Shown one piece after another: positions 1 to 12,311 of a stretch of 64,000 bases of DNA. Each line of letters starts with the position of its first letter. Position 1 is the first letter of the stretch. The position numbers and the translations under genes are program-made. The notes below the pieces were generated by a model, which made no database searches, was not told the origin of the DNA, and worked only from the letters and a program-made list of their open reading frames with translations. This DNA comes from Anadara kagoshimensis (lineage: Eukaryota; Mollusca; Bivalvia; Arcoida; Arcidae), in the NCBI GenBank assembly GCA_021292105.1, contig CM037867.1, positions 38,104,771-38,168,770 on the forward strand, read 5' to 3'.

Positions 1-500
1 TGAAACGTGAGCCACAGGCTAAAACTCAAAATGTTATCCGTCACAAGATTCCTTTCCATTTCTCACACAGCTCGTGCTCAGAAACAATATTTATACCAAA
101 TGAAAGACCTTTTTACAAGGTACAATTCCATATATAATACATCAAATAATTTTCTGTACACAAAAAACGTCCAAGTTTTAAATGCGAAAAAAACGCCGCC
201 GTCAATCCGGAATCTTGGATGGGGTCGGTCCATTTTCCGTCTAATTTGACCTAGAAAGTTTGTTAGTACTGCTTCCTAACTATGTTCTATATATAGTTTG
301 GACACACAGAAGACGCAGAATGGTATTTACGGCTGAAATAAAGTAAGTTTTGGCGATTATTAGCATCTATTTCGTCAGATTTTTCAAGATTTATGCCGAA
401 TTTTAGGACCTACTTTCAGTCTCCATATTAAATTTGGCCATATGCCGCTTCGATCGTTCATTTCACAAATCTGAATTTCACAGGCTAATCTCGTGCACAA
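1..500 (+). repeat. dispersed repeat D1, forward copy
   Basis: About 490 bases that recur in inverted orientation at 44148-44640. Shared landmarks are the segment around 72-85 (CGTGCTCAGAAAC), the stretch ending CCAAGTTTTAAA near 185, a CTAATTTGACCTAGAAA block near 240 and CGCTTCGATCGTTCATTTC near 448. Part of it is also related to D2 at 3780-4445. No coding capacity was recognised. The copy may extend left of the window. Confidence 0.6.
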
Positions 501-1936
501 ATATTGTGTTGGTTGACCCCTTACGGTGTATATTAAGTATCAGTGAATTAGTGGTACACTTGAAAACATGCACAACCGTTTATTAAGCGTGTGCGAGTTA
601 TAGGCCTAGGACTAGGATGCCAAAATGGCTTGTCATGTTTTCTGTAACTTTTGCCTTGAAATTTATCATTATATGGTCTCAATATAATCACTCAGCCTGC
701 GCCTTTCTGAAGATAGGCACAACTCCCCATATCTGTTAAAAAAAACAGTGTCATTGCATGTCAACACACACACACACACACACCATAGGCTGATAGGCCT
801 AATGAAATTTAGAAATGTGCAACAGATATGGTTTTCAGTTGTTCTAAGCTTTAGTACTTGGTGTTGTTAAGAAATTATAAACAACCATATGGAACCTACA
901 TTTGAATAAAAACTTTTTGCTTGCTAAATGAGGCATTATCTTTGGCAGAAAATTAAATGCCAATTTGGTTTTATGTTTTATAATGCAGTTTCCCTGTCCA
1001 AAGTGTAAGTAGAACAAATTGTGCAAAATAGCAAGAACCAAGCTGAAACTCAATAAGAAGATTAGGTTTCACACCAGTAGTGTCACATAACAAAACAGTG
1101 CAACTAGAAGGGTGGTATATGAAATCCTCATCCATATTCACTAAAAGTTTGTTTTTAAAAACAATCAACACCTGAGTTATGCTAAACACAAATATCTAAA
1201 ATGAAACTTGCTGCTTCCAAAATCAACAAATTAATAATCAGTCAGATTACTGGTACTGAAAATTAGTAAATTCCATTAAATGGACATGTTTATCAATTAT
1301 TTTTATTTAAAGTGAGCATTCTTTAAATGTATAGTGTTTGATAAACATATTTAGTTCCAGTTTTACAGTCATTCCTAAACTAAGATTTTCCTTAATTGAA
1401 ATCTGACAACTTTTGAAACAATTTTATGCAACTGAAAATACAGTTTCAACAAAATTCGAATATAAATGTAAACAAATCCTCAAGAATGGTCTTCAAAATG
1501 TCCCTTAAATTTATGAACATCTTGAATACAGAAAAAAGTATTCAGCTTTCAAATTTGATAAATTCAAGTTGAGGAAAATCTCAAATAAGGAATGAATGTT
1601 AAACTGGAGTCAGCAGTCTTAAGACCATCACTTTTACAGAATATTCATATCTAAAGGCATAGTACCAGGCAATAATAACCACTACCATTTCTCAGGTCTT
1701 TGTGTTCAAACCCATAACCCATTTACAGAACAAATCCTCTCCCAAAGGAGCTACTCTAACTGGCTGTAATGTGTCACAAAATACCAGCATATATGTATTT
1801 TATACAAAAAACATTGCATATAAATACCATAAAGAATAGGCCTACATATTGTGTGACAGTAAAATTATGGACCAATAATAAGGATGCAAATAATTTTAAC
1901 AAAATTATGCAGTGGGATAAAGCTATTGACCTGTCT
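501..1936. other. no gene recognised
   Basis: AT-rich sequence with a short (CA)n tract at 763-783. Short open frames on the minus strand between 844 and 1189 match no domain I know and have no supporting splice or codon signal. An untranslated exon could be hidden here, but nothing in the sequence shows one. Confidence 0.4.
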
Positions 1937-2355
1937 ATATGCACACATCTTGAAGGGCCAGTATGTATACATTCTAGCTTTGACAGGTCAGTATATATAC
2001 AGTTAAGCTTTGGGCATGTATATATGCAGTAAAGATCTTGACGGGCCTGTATATATACAGTATATATCTTGACGGGCCTGTATGTATACAGTATATATCT
2101 TGACGGGCATGTATGTATACAGTATATATCTTGACGGGCATGTTTGTATACAGTATATATCTTGACGGGTCTGTACCTATACAGTATAGCTTTGACAGGC
2201 CAGTATGTATACAGTATAGCTTTGACAGGCCAGTGTATACAGTATAAATCTTTATATGCCTGTATGTATACAGTATAGCTGTGATGGGCCAGTGCACAAT
2301 TGTGCATTGATCTTGATGGACAAATGTAAACTTTACTAAATCTTGACAGAGAAGT
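1937..2355. repeat. 31-bp minisatellite
   Basis: Tandem repeat with a 31-base period, clearest from 2036 to 2220, where CTTGACGGGC recurs at 2037, 2068, 2099 and 2130. Outer copies are more diverged (CTTTGACAGGCC variants). Each unit contains a short palindrome like GTATATATAC or GTATACAGTATA. An open frame runs through the whole array on the minus strand because no unit carries a stop in that direction. I treat that frame as a by-product of the repeat. Confidence 0.85.
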
Positions 2356-2839
2356 GTCAGTATGGTTTAGCTTTATATTATACAGTATATATATTGGGGA
2401 GCAGTTGAGGTATGATAAACATAAGTGCATATAAGGCTACATAGATACTGCCATGCCAGAATAGGCTGGCTTGATGGGAATACATGACATGTATGGTATA
2501 GCTTTTGACAGCCCAACATTGGTTGAACATGTTAAAACAACAATTATAAAATTCAAACAATCCATAAGTTTACATGTAATGAATTTAAAGACATTAAGTG
2601 ATGAGAATTCTTGCTGCATCTGTAACTGAAACACTACTCATGTAGCTATTTAATTATGAAAATGCAGAACACAGTCATTTTTCTTCAAATGTTAATAGAA
2701 ATCCAATATACAATGGTCATTCAGTTGTCCAAATCTATGTGTTCAAATGCCACAGTATATGTTATAAATATATTTGAAAATATAATATCCAATAAAATGC
2801 ATGTTAGCAAGTTAAAAATTTAAAAATACACTTAGCATT
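2356..2839. other. no gene recognised
   Basis: AT-rich unique-looking sequence between the minisatellite and the SINE. I see no supported feature. Confidence 0.4.
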
Positions 2840-2852
2840 CCTAATATTCACA

Positions 2853-3225
2853 GAGGGCGCGGTGGCCTAATGGATAAGACGTCAGTCTTCAAATCCAGGG
2901 TCTCTCACCGCTGTGAGTTCGAGTCCCGCTCGGACCACATGTGGGAAAGTGAATTTTCCTTACCGTTGGCCTTTACTGATTCACCTGGTATCAGTATAAT
3001 GGACTGGGGGAGTGGTACGCTTGTCTGCGGCGTAATGACTCTGTGAGCTAGCACGGTAAAGTCGCCCTGAGTGCGCGCTAGTACAAGGCAGACCATACAA
3101 CACAGTCGCACTTCACATGCATACACAAAAATTGTTCATAGATTAATCCCTAGAGATTAATTAAATAGTTCTCGTCGCGAATAGCTGAAAAATTGCTGAT
3201 GCGACGTTAAGCAACATTCAACCAA
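2853..3225 (+). mobile_element. full-length tRNA-derived SINE (family S1)
   Basis: The head has a polymerase III box A (TGGCCTAATGG, 2863-2873) and box B (GTTCGAGTCCC, 2917-2927). A long unrelated body follows and ends in GCGACGTTAAGCAACATTC. The element is bounded by a perfect 13-bp target duplication, CCTAATATTCACA, at 2840-2852 and 3226-3238, which fixes both ends. A second, 5'-truncated copy lies at 25352-25657. The intact duplication suggests a fairly recent insertion made by a partner LINE that cannot be identified from this window. Confidence 0.9.
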
Positions 3226-3295
3226 CCTAATATTCACAAAAAATTACTTTAATTATAGCAATAAATGTCTCTTTTTCTTTTGTAAATCCATCTGA

Positions 3296-3400
3296 TTCTG
3301 TAGTGAGATAGGCAAATAAATAAATAATTAATTAAATAAATAATCAATTAAATAAATATATAATAAATAAATTTATTTTTATAAATAAATAAATAAATAA
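3296..3400. repeat. AT-rich (TAAA)n-like repeat
   Basis: Imperfect runs of AAATAAATA with interruptions. Confidence 0.8.
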
Positions 3401-3551
3401 CCATCAAATCTAAAATGTGCCAATATTAATGCACATGGAATTGGTTTTTTCATTTCTTCAGTTTGTCAAACTGTGTCATATAGGCCTTGTCTTTGTTCAC
3501 AATGCATAAAATCAATCCCATGTGTGATAATGGGAATTTTTTGTCATCTCT

Positions 3552-3605
3552 GAGAGAGAGAGAGAGAGAGAGAGAGAGTATGGTGCTGAGAGAGAGAGAG
3601 AGAGT
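3552..3605. repeat. (GA)n microsatellite
   Basis: Two GA runs separated by TATGGTGCT, a spacer that is repeated after the second run. Confidence 0.9.
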
Positions 3606-3779
3606 ATATGGTGCTCAAGTCAGGACCAGGCATTGAACTGGAATACAGATTTTAACATATTGGTGGGGCTTCAGTTAGGCAAGGCAAAGACTTCTAAAGA
3701 CAGAAAGTTCTATGCAAGACAAGAGAGATAACTCTCATTTTCGTAAATGGCTCTTTGACACTGACCAATGGAATACGTA

Positions 3780-4445
3780 AATTAACCGTTTTGTTCGTCG
3801 TTTGATTTATCAACATACAGTAAAATTTGATTATGTGTTTTTTTATGAAAGAATTTGAAATCGTTATCACGTGAGTGTTATTAAAATTAGTTGCAACGTC
3901 ATTTGAAACTTGATATTGAAGAATCGATCATCGCGGGGGCAGCCATATTTGTTTTCATTGACAACCAAATGTACTACCCAGTCTTTCGGGTTTTTAAGAT
4001 ATTAATAGGTCGTGCTCAGAAACCATTCTTAATTGAATTTAATTCTAATTGTGTGATGTCACATTCTACACAATATAAAGTGGTAATTTTGTGTACACAA
4101 AATTCGTCCAAGTTTTAAAGATTGTCGAAAATTTTGGGGCAATTGCGAGAAGAAATTGATTGTCATCAAGAAATCCGAAAAATGTGTAAATAACAGTATC
4201 TAATCGCTAAATTGAAAATTAAATCTGAAACTGTTGTTTATTCGGCATATAATTCAAAAGTTTCATCGACAAACTTTACTTCATTATGTCCCAATATAGG
4301 TTTAAAAATGGGTGTCTTTTCGCCCCTCAGACACTTGTCAAAAAGTAATCCCAAATTTCCATACGGCGGAAGGATACAAAATTTGTAAAGCCGAAACACA
4401 ATTTGTGGAAATTGCCGACTTGGCGTTCCGAGTGATTAGGTCACG
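3780..4445 (+). repeat. dispersed repeat D2, forward copy
   Basis: Recurs inverted at 39180-39790. Shared blocks include TCGCGGGGGCAGCCATA (near 3931-3948), the stretch with CACTTGTCAAAAAGTAATCCC (near 4331) and GGCGGAAGGATA (near 4363). It shares CGTGCTCAGAAAC and CGTCCAAGTTTTAAA with D1, so D1 and D2 look like branches of one family. No recognised coding sequence. Confidence 0.55.
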
Positions 4446-5223
4446 GAGGACATGAACTCATTTCACTTATTTTAAATGTATATCAGTACCCAGTTATCTA
4501 AGATGTGATCACGTGACTAGCTCTTAAACTTTCAGATTTTTATAAACTATAAATAATAAATATATCTGATTTTAGTCATTTTTTTACATATTTATCATTT
4601 ATTTATATATTATTATTATTATTATTATATTATTATTATTATTATAGTTTGTCTTTCATAAGAAGAATAATTTTTAGGGTTACTGACCCAAGATACCAAA
4701 GGAAGACAGGAAGTCAAATCTCACCTGTAATATACTTATGTATTTGGCTGGCAGAGATAAATTATGAAGATCAATCATCAATCAGATGTAGAATCTTAAT
4801 TAAGAGACATTTCTTTTTGTTTAATACATATATTATTTATATATTCAAAATGCTTTAGATCAAAACTATAGCTATATAGTTTTAAAAATTTTTTATTAAA
4901 AATTGTCCATTATAATGTAGTTATTTATTGTAATACCGGTACTTATATTTTTTATTGATCGATACACGGATAATCTTCAAAAGAAAATTAACTTTAGTAC
5001 AAATTAAAACATAGAAAAACAAGTTTCAATGTTATTTGTAATAATCTATCCGTATATCATAGGAAATAAAAAAACGAATGACTGACACTGAATCACTTGA
5101 TGTAATGGTTATAGATTTCACATGAAACTGTTCTACGAGAGAAAAAAAGGAGTGAAGTAATTTTAAACCACATGAGAGAAAGTTAAATAAATAATTTCAT
5201 TATGTAACAAATAATAAAATTCT

Positions 5224-5227
<4 letters not shown>
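4446..5227. other. no gene; (TTA)n tract
   Basis: AT-rich sequence with a (TTA)n tract at about 4605-4645. Nothing else supported. Confidence 0.5.

Positions 5228-5281
<54 letters not shown>
5228..5281. repeat. (GA)n microsatellite
   Basis: Uninterrupted GA run of about 54 bases. Confidence 0.95.
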
Positions 5282-5776
5282 CTGGGGAGAGATAGACGAG
5301 AGCGAGAAAGTATTACACATTAATGTGTTGCTTTATGCCAATAAATGTTATAAATATATAATATACATGTATGTACATGCGGAAATACCTTATGATGTTT
5401 GATATGTTTCTAGAGAACACTTTTTGCAACATGCCGGTAATCTGAACAGGATGTATTTATAACTTAAGTCTGACATATTTGAAATCTGATTAATTTGGTT
5501 TATTTTCAAGATATTCATAAATTTGAGGTGTCATTCTAAAGATCTTTCTAAGCATATTACATCTATATTCTTATTTTGTCGATATTTTTTATTTGGAAAT
5601 ACTTAGCACCCCGATACTTGACCCACCTTACTTAAAATCTGTGTATAGTAACGCATACGGTATGACACTTAGTTTATGTGATATTTATTTTATTTTATTA
5701 ATATTTGAAAATACGATATATATTCTATTATCATAAATTAAATTCTTTTTAATCGACGTTATACATATACTGATCG
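5282..5776. other. no gene recognised
   Basis: AT-rich sequence between a microsatellite and the next transposon. No feature supported. Confidence 0.4.
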
Positions 5777-5782
5777 CATAGT

Positions 5783-7238
5783 CAGTGGCGGATCCAGCGG
5801 GGCCTGTGCCCCCCCAGTTGCCCCGACTTTTGCCCTCTCTCACAGCTAATTGCCAATCAACCAGCGTAATGACCAGTTAATTAGTGGTACTGATTAATAA
5901 ATTAGTGTACACAGGTAGGAAATTGCAATCAAGTGATGATGTATTTTACCAGTTCGCTGAAGCATGAAAGAATCCAGAGGGAGAACTAATTTTTAGCACA
6001 CAAAATTATCTTTTTTGTATATTTTTACAGCACGATGTTCTATCTCCACACAAAAGTAGAAATTTTTGTACATTTTTATTTTAAATTGGTTTTAATAGGG
6101 GAAAAATCTGTCTCATTTGACTTTTTATTCTATTTGTCCGATTATTGGCTTTATGAAACAAATCTGTCTGAAATAATTTTTTTTTCTATTGACAAGATTC
6201 TTGTCTGTTGCACCTTTAATGCGCATTATATAATGACGAAACTGACTAACTAGTCATTTTAAAACTAATACAAAATGTAATATAATAAAAGATGGATATC
6301 ATACACTTAATTTTAAACAAGTGTGGAAAAGGGGGTGTTGTAGTAGGAGACCTACCCCTTCGGTATATGTAGCAGGCAGGTCAATTGGTAGAGTGCTTGT
6401 TCCTTAAGTCAAGGAGGTCGAGGGTTTGGTCTCTGGTCAGGTCTGACCCAAAAATTTGCACGGCATTAAAAATGAATGCGGGTCTTTCGGAGAAACATTA
6501 AAAACCGAGACCCTTTGTCACGGTAGGCGTGGCACGATAAAGAATCTTCACTGCATAATGCCATCACCGCAAAGCACAGGTAAATATTTCTGCACCTACA
6601 CCTATAGCTGGTGCCGTCTCGATATAAGTGAAATACTGTTGACTTTGAAGTTAAACCCCATTAACCAATGATCAATCCAACTCAGGACCGGGATTCAAAC
6701 AGAAAGACTCCTTTATCAACTCAACTGGATCACCCAGACCACGTTCATCCATTTATCGACTAAATTAAATCAAAACACTGGTATCCCTCCAAAGAATCGA
6801 CGTATCGATATACAATTTCTAAAGGTCGAACGAACTTCTTTGATATAACGAAAAAAATGTCCGTCTGGATCTGGGATGCACAACTACACCTCGACAAATA
6901 AAAAGACTGACAATACAAGTTACCGACGGCGACAAATTTCGACAGTACAGATGATAGACATATATCGATAAAGATACTAGTATCATGATCTCACCGATAC
7001 TCATAACCACCTGCGTCAATATTACAATTTTCGAAAAAAGCTAAACTGGTTCAGATCTACTTTGAATGCGAGGTAAAAAGGACGCTTGACAGTGTTCAAG
7101 ATGCAGGAAATTGTACCGTTTGTACTGAAAAAAGCGTTTTTTTCTGCGGGAGCATGACGCCAGACCCTCTAGAAGGTCGCGCCTTTGGCGCATACTTGTG
7201 CCCCCCTCCCATTCACCAAGACTCTGGATCCGCCCCTG
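5783..7238. mobile_element. non-autonomous inverted-repeat DNA transposon
   Basis: The element begins CAGTGGCGGATCC (5783-5795) and ends GGATCCGCCCCTG (7226-7238), an inverted pair with one mismatch. It is flanked by the direct repeat CATAGT at 5777-5782 and 7239-7244, which looks like a 6-bp target duplication. The inside has no transposase and contains a nested SINE (6364-6690). The left half recurs in direct orientation at 17395-18265. Termini of this type resemble hAT-like short elements, but a 6-bp duplication is not the usual 8, so the superfamily is left open. Confidence 0.75.
6364..6690 (+). mobile_element. tRNA-derived SINE (family S2) nested in transposon
   Basis: The head resembles a tRNA with a box A-like region (GGTCAATTGGTAGAG, 6379-6393) and a weakened box B near 6416. 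The body continues through a conserved block (GGTCTGACCC, 6437-6446) to a tail with GATATAAGTGAAATA. Related copies sit at 7780-8090 and 26341-26628, with a fragment at 39003-39178. It lies inside the 5783-7238 element, so it inserted later. Confidence 0.7.
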
Positions 7239-7254
7239 CATAGTATGAAATTCT

Positions 7255-7560
7255 TTGATACAAATTATAATACCCTGGATAGTGGGGCAACGATGCTTTA
7301 CGCCTTATTCATTTTTTTGGTCAGTTTGTCAAAATAAATGTGTAGTCTTTGTATCTAGACGTCAAGTTCAACAAAGTGGAGGAAACGGAAGTACACTGAG
7401 AAAAGAACCAACATTCGACAAACGAATTTTCTCGCACTAGGACTTGCCCGAACAAAATACAAACCAAGCTGGTGAGCTCCAGATTCTAGGATTGTGGAGA
7501 AAACAGGAGTACACGGAAAAAACAACCATTTTTCGGCAAGCAAACACATCATAAATTTTC
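7255..7560 (+). repeat. dispersed repeat G, forward copy
   Basis: Related in inverted orientation to 16790-17010. Shared features are a GATTCTAGGATTGTGGA block (near 7482), a short stretch with ACACGGAAAAA, and GACAAACGAATTTTCTC (near 7418). Wording such as GGAGGAAAC plus CCAAC also recalls family E at 45.6 kb. No gene recognised. Confidence 0.45.
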
Positions 7561-7779
7561 CGTTCGGTAAATTAGGAGGGTTATCTCAGTCGCATAGTCA
7601 GTAAACCGTCCACTGGGTGCAAGGTGCAACATATAGTCTTCTGTCGTAACTTGTACTAATCGTTAAAATTTATAACAATAATTTACTTTAAATAAATGCC
7701 GATCGAAATAAAAGTTGGTTTATTGTTTTGTTTTTTTAATCACAACATCAATCATATAACTTTATAGCTTCTAAGTTTG

Positions 7780-8090
7780 TTGCGGTTGCTCAGTTTGTAG
7801 ACTGCTCGCTTTTTGAACCCCGACCGCATCTGACCCAAAACTTGAAAGTGGGTAATGATTGTTCTTTCGCCAAGCACTCGGCATTACGAAATGAAAGTCA
7901 CAGTTCTTTCGGATGGAAACTGAAAATAAACGAGGTCCCGTCTCACAGTAGCTTGGCTGTATGGCAGCCATCAGCTCAACGCACAGGCAAAATTTATGCA
8001 CATTCGCCTGTAGCTGGCGATGTCTCATTATAAGTGAAATATTCTTGACTGGTACGTTTAACATCATTATTCAACTCAACTCACTCTAAG
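7780..8090 (+). mobile_element. S2 SINE copy
   Basis: Carries the S2 head (GTTGCTCAGTTTGTAGACTG near 7784), body (CATCTGACCCAAAACTTGAA near 7827) and tail (TATAAGTGAAATATTCTTGA near 8029). Box B is degraded. Confidence 0.7.
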
Positions 8091-8756
8091 TTGGTTAATT
8101 ATTCATTTCATTTGTGAGGAAAAATTTGTATGCAGGTAGTTTCTGGTCATGTAATTAAAATATATTATGCTTTTGAAATTTGTCTTGTTTCTGCAAATGG
8201 ACACAAATGTAAATTGGTAGTATTGAAATCCATTTGCACCATTTTTGTGTCATTTTTGCGCCAGGATAACACTCTTTCATTAAACCTTTTTAAACAGAAA
8301 CCCTCAGTCCTTTTGCGCGAATATGGTACCTAACTGTCCCATTTTATTGAAAGTGCAATGGAGATATGAATATTAATTTTGTCTTACCTCGTTCTTGATC
8401 CTAGATAAAATATTGAAATAATATAAAATCACTCAACATAAAAATGAGACATAATTATAATACTGCGCTGACCGAGCCGATTACAATATCATATTGTTAT
8501 GATATTGCTATCATATCATGCGGCATGAAAATAAAATTATTGTTTTTGAGCGGCTGATCACGAAGTTGTAAAATGCAATAATACATTTTCACATTAAACA
8601 CCGTTTAAAAAATATATAATGATCATGGCCATCTACGATTATAAAATCATGCAGGTTTATAGTATCAGGGAACACAAATTATCTTGCTTGATCCAGAAAT
8701 CTTAACATGGAGACGATAGTTCAAAGATCTTCCAGTTTTATCAGTGAATTTGTGAT
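8091..8756. other. no gene recognised
   Basis: No supported feature. The small open frame at 8130-8333 has no recognisable domain. Confidence 0.4.
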
Positions 8757-8760
8757 TTTT

Positions 8761-8791
<31 letters not shown>

Positions 8792-8792
8792 T
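8757..8792. repeat. (TTTA)n microsatellite
   Basis: Clean TTTA run. A CT-rich imperfect tract follows at about 8834-8866. Confidence 0.9.
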
Positions 8793-9364
8793 TCATTAAT
8801 TTTTTTTATTTAAATACTCAAATAATTAGGTTAATCTCTCTCTCTTTCCTTTTCTCTCTCTCTCTCATATTTTAGATATTTATTTAAGTTTTAATAATAA
8901 ATATTTATTTACTCATTAATTTACACATGAGTGACAATTGGTAAAAAGTACTTAATACTCCCTAAAATTACTATTTACTAAGATGACATCATTAAGATTC
9001 CGGTCCATCCAAATTAATTAAAGTTAATTAGATTAACATCATACAGGTAAATTTTTCACGTGGAATATGCTATCGTCTGGTTAAATAGTTTGAATTTGCT
9101 TCCGTTATCAATTTGTTACGTAAGGTGTTGATGAGGTGTACTGATGGTCATCAATAAGTGACCGGGATGTGTTTATTACCTTTGGACATAAGTATGTAAC
9201 TGATAAATAGTCGAAACTATCACTTTTTGAAATTAAAAAAGATAAATAAATACGTTTATAAGAAGATGTAACAAGAGTCAATTTGGAGCTTGAAAAAATG
9301 TGTTGAGCATGTCAGAGATTATAAAAAAAAATGTATATATAAATATAAATAATATATAAAAAAA

Positions 9365-9529
9365 TAACTAAATAAATAAATAAATTAATAATAAATAAAT
9401 GAGATGAAAACTAACAATGATGGAATTTTATTGCCGATAAATATATTTTAAAGTGCGTTTTTTCTCTTATGATGTTTTGTCCCATATACAAACTGAATAA
9501 CTAAATGAATCAATAAATAAAAAAAAAAA

Positions 9530-9564
<35 letters not shown>

Positions 9565-9761
9565 ATGAATTAAAAACTAACAATTATGAAATTTAATTGC
9601 TGGTAAATATTTGTTAAAGTGCCTTTTTGTCTTATTACAAATTAAATAAATAAATAAATCAATACATTAAAAACTAACAATCATATTTTTTTTACTGCCG
9701 GTAAATATATTTTAAAGTGCGTTTTTTCTCCTATGATGTTTTGTCACATATACAAACTGAA

Positions 9762-9824
<63 letters not shown>

Positions 9825-9825
9825 G
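9365..9825. repeat. three tandem units separated by (AAAT)n
   Basis: A block starting AAAACTAACAAT and continuing through TTAAAGTGC occurs near 9408, 9571 and 9669. The first and third copies also share GATGTTTTGTC. AAAT tracts lie between and after the copies, the longest at about 9758-9822. The tetranucleotide tract seems to have been copied together with its flank. Confidence 0.8.
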
Positions 9826-9874
9826 ACTTCCATAATGTAAGTACACGACAATGATTTTATTTAGAAATAGAAAC

Positions 9875-10015
9875 AGTCTATAAGCCACCTATAAGCATGG
9901 CTTATAAGTGGCTTATAGATGAAGGTCCTATAAGCCACCTATAAACCACCTACAAGTTCCTATAAGCCAATCTATAAGGTCCTATAAGGATGGCTTACTT
10001 GGTGGCTTATAGATG
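9875..10015. repeat. palindrome-rich cluster of TATAAGCCACC
   Basis: CTTATAAGCCACCTATAAG-like words occur repeatedly in both orientations, as in GGCTTATAAGTGGCTTATAG near 9899. The segment could fold into several alternative hairpins. It resembles the TTAAGG clusters at 14790 and 18712 in style but not in sequence. Confidence 0.75.
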
Positions 10016-12311
10016 GCATTTCATCCTGTGAACGTTAGATTTCACGCTTTTAAATTTGCCATGGATGCTGTAGAGCGAAAGCGAAACGTGTATGAATTAT
10101 ACCACATCTTGCCTATTTGCCTGATTTCTTATTGAAAATGCTATCAATGGAATTCATTTCTGGTCTGACGAAGAAGTCGTGAAGATCGTTGAGGCGTGAG
10201 GAGTTGACCAATGGTAAGAATTATGACTGTGCTGATCACACTTGAATACCGTTAGTCTAAGAAGGCACAGTGAAGGGCAATTACATCGAAATAAAAAGAC
10301 ATAGAGCTCAAACGGCAAGAAGTTAGGCTGGTAACCTGTTAATTAACTCAGGTAAAAGTAATCGTAACATAAGTTTGTAACAATTACTAATGCAATGTCG
10401 AAATCCACAACCTCGAGAAAGTTTTCCACTATAATCTTTTCTATGACATTTTTAGGTATGCGATGCTTTAGAACATGAGTTTCGGTATTGATGAATTAAC
10501 CAAATGATTTCCTTATTATGTCTCCTTACCCAAGAAAATAATGGATATATTTCACATCCAATAGTTCCATGTCCCTTCCATTCTCATTTGTGTTAAATTT
10601 GATCACAAACGTGAAGTCTAGCTACCTTAACAGAAGGTGCCTACCATTCCAGAGTATCCGGTCTGATTTACCGGAAATTGACATATTCAACCTAATTTGT
10701 CAGTTTCCAAGATTTTACTGCGTTTTAGAATGTGATTTGGAAATGTTTTTGATTGATTTGATACGAACACACCAGAACAAATTTAAACCTTATTTCAAAC
10801 GCAGAGTAAAAATTTTAAAATATTGGGAATTCATTTAAACACGTGACCGTGCGTTTTTGAAAGTATACCGAAAGAATAACATATCCAGTAAAACAGAATA
10901 GTAAAAGAACGAGTTGTTAGTTGTTGTATATACGTCATGATGAATTATAGAAAATATTCCCGCCGCTATATCGTTTCTTTGTTCACATCAGAAAACATGA
11001 AACTAGAAGTGTTTTTAAATTTTAAATGAATTAAATTTTCAAATCTGTATCTCTATTTTTGTTTGATATAAACATATATAAATTATTTCTTAAATAGATA
11101 TAATAAACTTTCTACAATGACAACGAAAATGCTAACAGTATACTGATTGATTAACTAATTGCTAAAATTGCAAAACAAATCTGATTCGGTTATACTGTAA
11201 TAATTAAGTTTTCAGGTACCTGTGAAAAATATCAATCGAAATATCCACTGGTCTTTCAGTTCTGGTCAATGTTAGCTGTTCGTTTTTCAATAGATTGTTT
11301 GAAATTATTTTCCCAGGTTCTACTGTACTGATGTATATCACACGACGTAACCAGTCAATGGCTAATGATGTGATTCTTGTGGACAGTAAACCATCTCCAT
11401 CTAATTACAAATAACATTAAAGAGTAATATAATTTCGTATTATTGCCAATTCAAAGAATATTACATTAAAAGTTCACAATATGAGAAAAGTCAAAACATA
11501 AAACCAAAAATAATGATTTTTAATAACCTTATAATTTATTGCGTTCCTATCTAGCATTTTATGAAATATGTGTTTAGAGATCCATTTGTATCTATAGAAG
11601 GTTGCTCAAGTCAAAATTTCTAATTTGTTACTTTATATCTAAAAATTCATGAAATAGGCACATAGGCATTTGTTTCAATACCGTAGTTATCAATGTGAAC
11701 CAAAGATTGCAATCAACTCGGTTAATATTTTCCACATTTCTGATCAATCTATTTCTCCTTAGTCTATTCTTAAAAATAAGATATAAAATTCATACTTTGT
11801 CATAATGTATTTAAATAAATACGAAGCATACCGCTAGTAATGTGTTTTAGCGGCTTTGTTTTCGGTGAAGCTACAATGAAAAATAAAAAAAATTAACAGC
11901 GAGTGTTTTCATTTTAAATAAAAAAAGCTTAAATTGAAAATTTAACAAACGCAAAATAACTTAACATGCATTTGCGTTCCAAGGGAGTATTTGAATTGAA
12001 TATTTTTTTTTTCATTTAGTAGTTTGAAATTCTAGTTTTAAAATGGAATGTATCTGTTCACAGACACAATTTTGGTAATTCTTAAACACGTTCTAAAAAC
12101 CATCACGCCATCACGTCTTTATTATTGATTCCCTTTTTAGATGCTTGTATGTCACAAAAATAATAAACAAAACATAATAAGATTCATGCATATTTTGGTG
12201 CAATAGGAAATGACTTGAGACATTAAATTTATGCAATTAATAAGTTTAATTGACAAATGTAAACAAAATTACACACGGAACAAACTCGTATTTATAGATA
12301 TTGTTACTTAC
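10016..12311. other. unassigned; one R-element copy
   Basis: This lies downstream of the last recognised exon of the minus-strand gene and may be intron. About 10555-10760 is a diverged plus-orientation copy of the R repeat (ATAGTTCCATGTCCCTTCC near 10561, then AGTTTCCAAGATTTTACTGC near 10703). A 19-bp-like inverted pairing was not found. I searched for another propeller or EGF exon on the minus strand and saw none. Confidence 0.45.

Noticed and set aside
1937-2355. CRISPR array
   Set aside because: Units are contiguous with no unique spacers, and the genome is animal.
1774-2430. 218-residue open frame on the minus strand
   Set aside because: It is a translation of the 31-bp minisatellite and has no domain or splice support.
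2853-2940. tRNA gene
   Set aside because: Box A and B are present, but the sequence continues into a SINE body bounded by a target duplication.
10569-10838. 89-residue open frame on the plus strand
   Set aside because: It reads through a diverged R element and shows no known domain.
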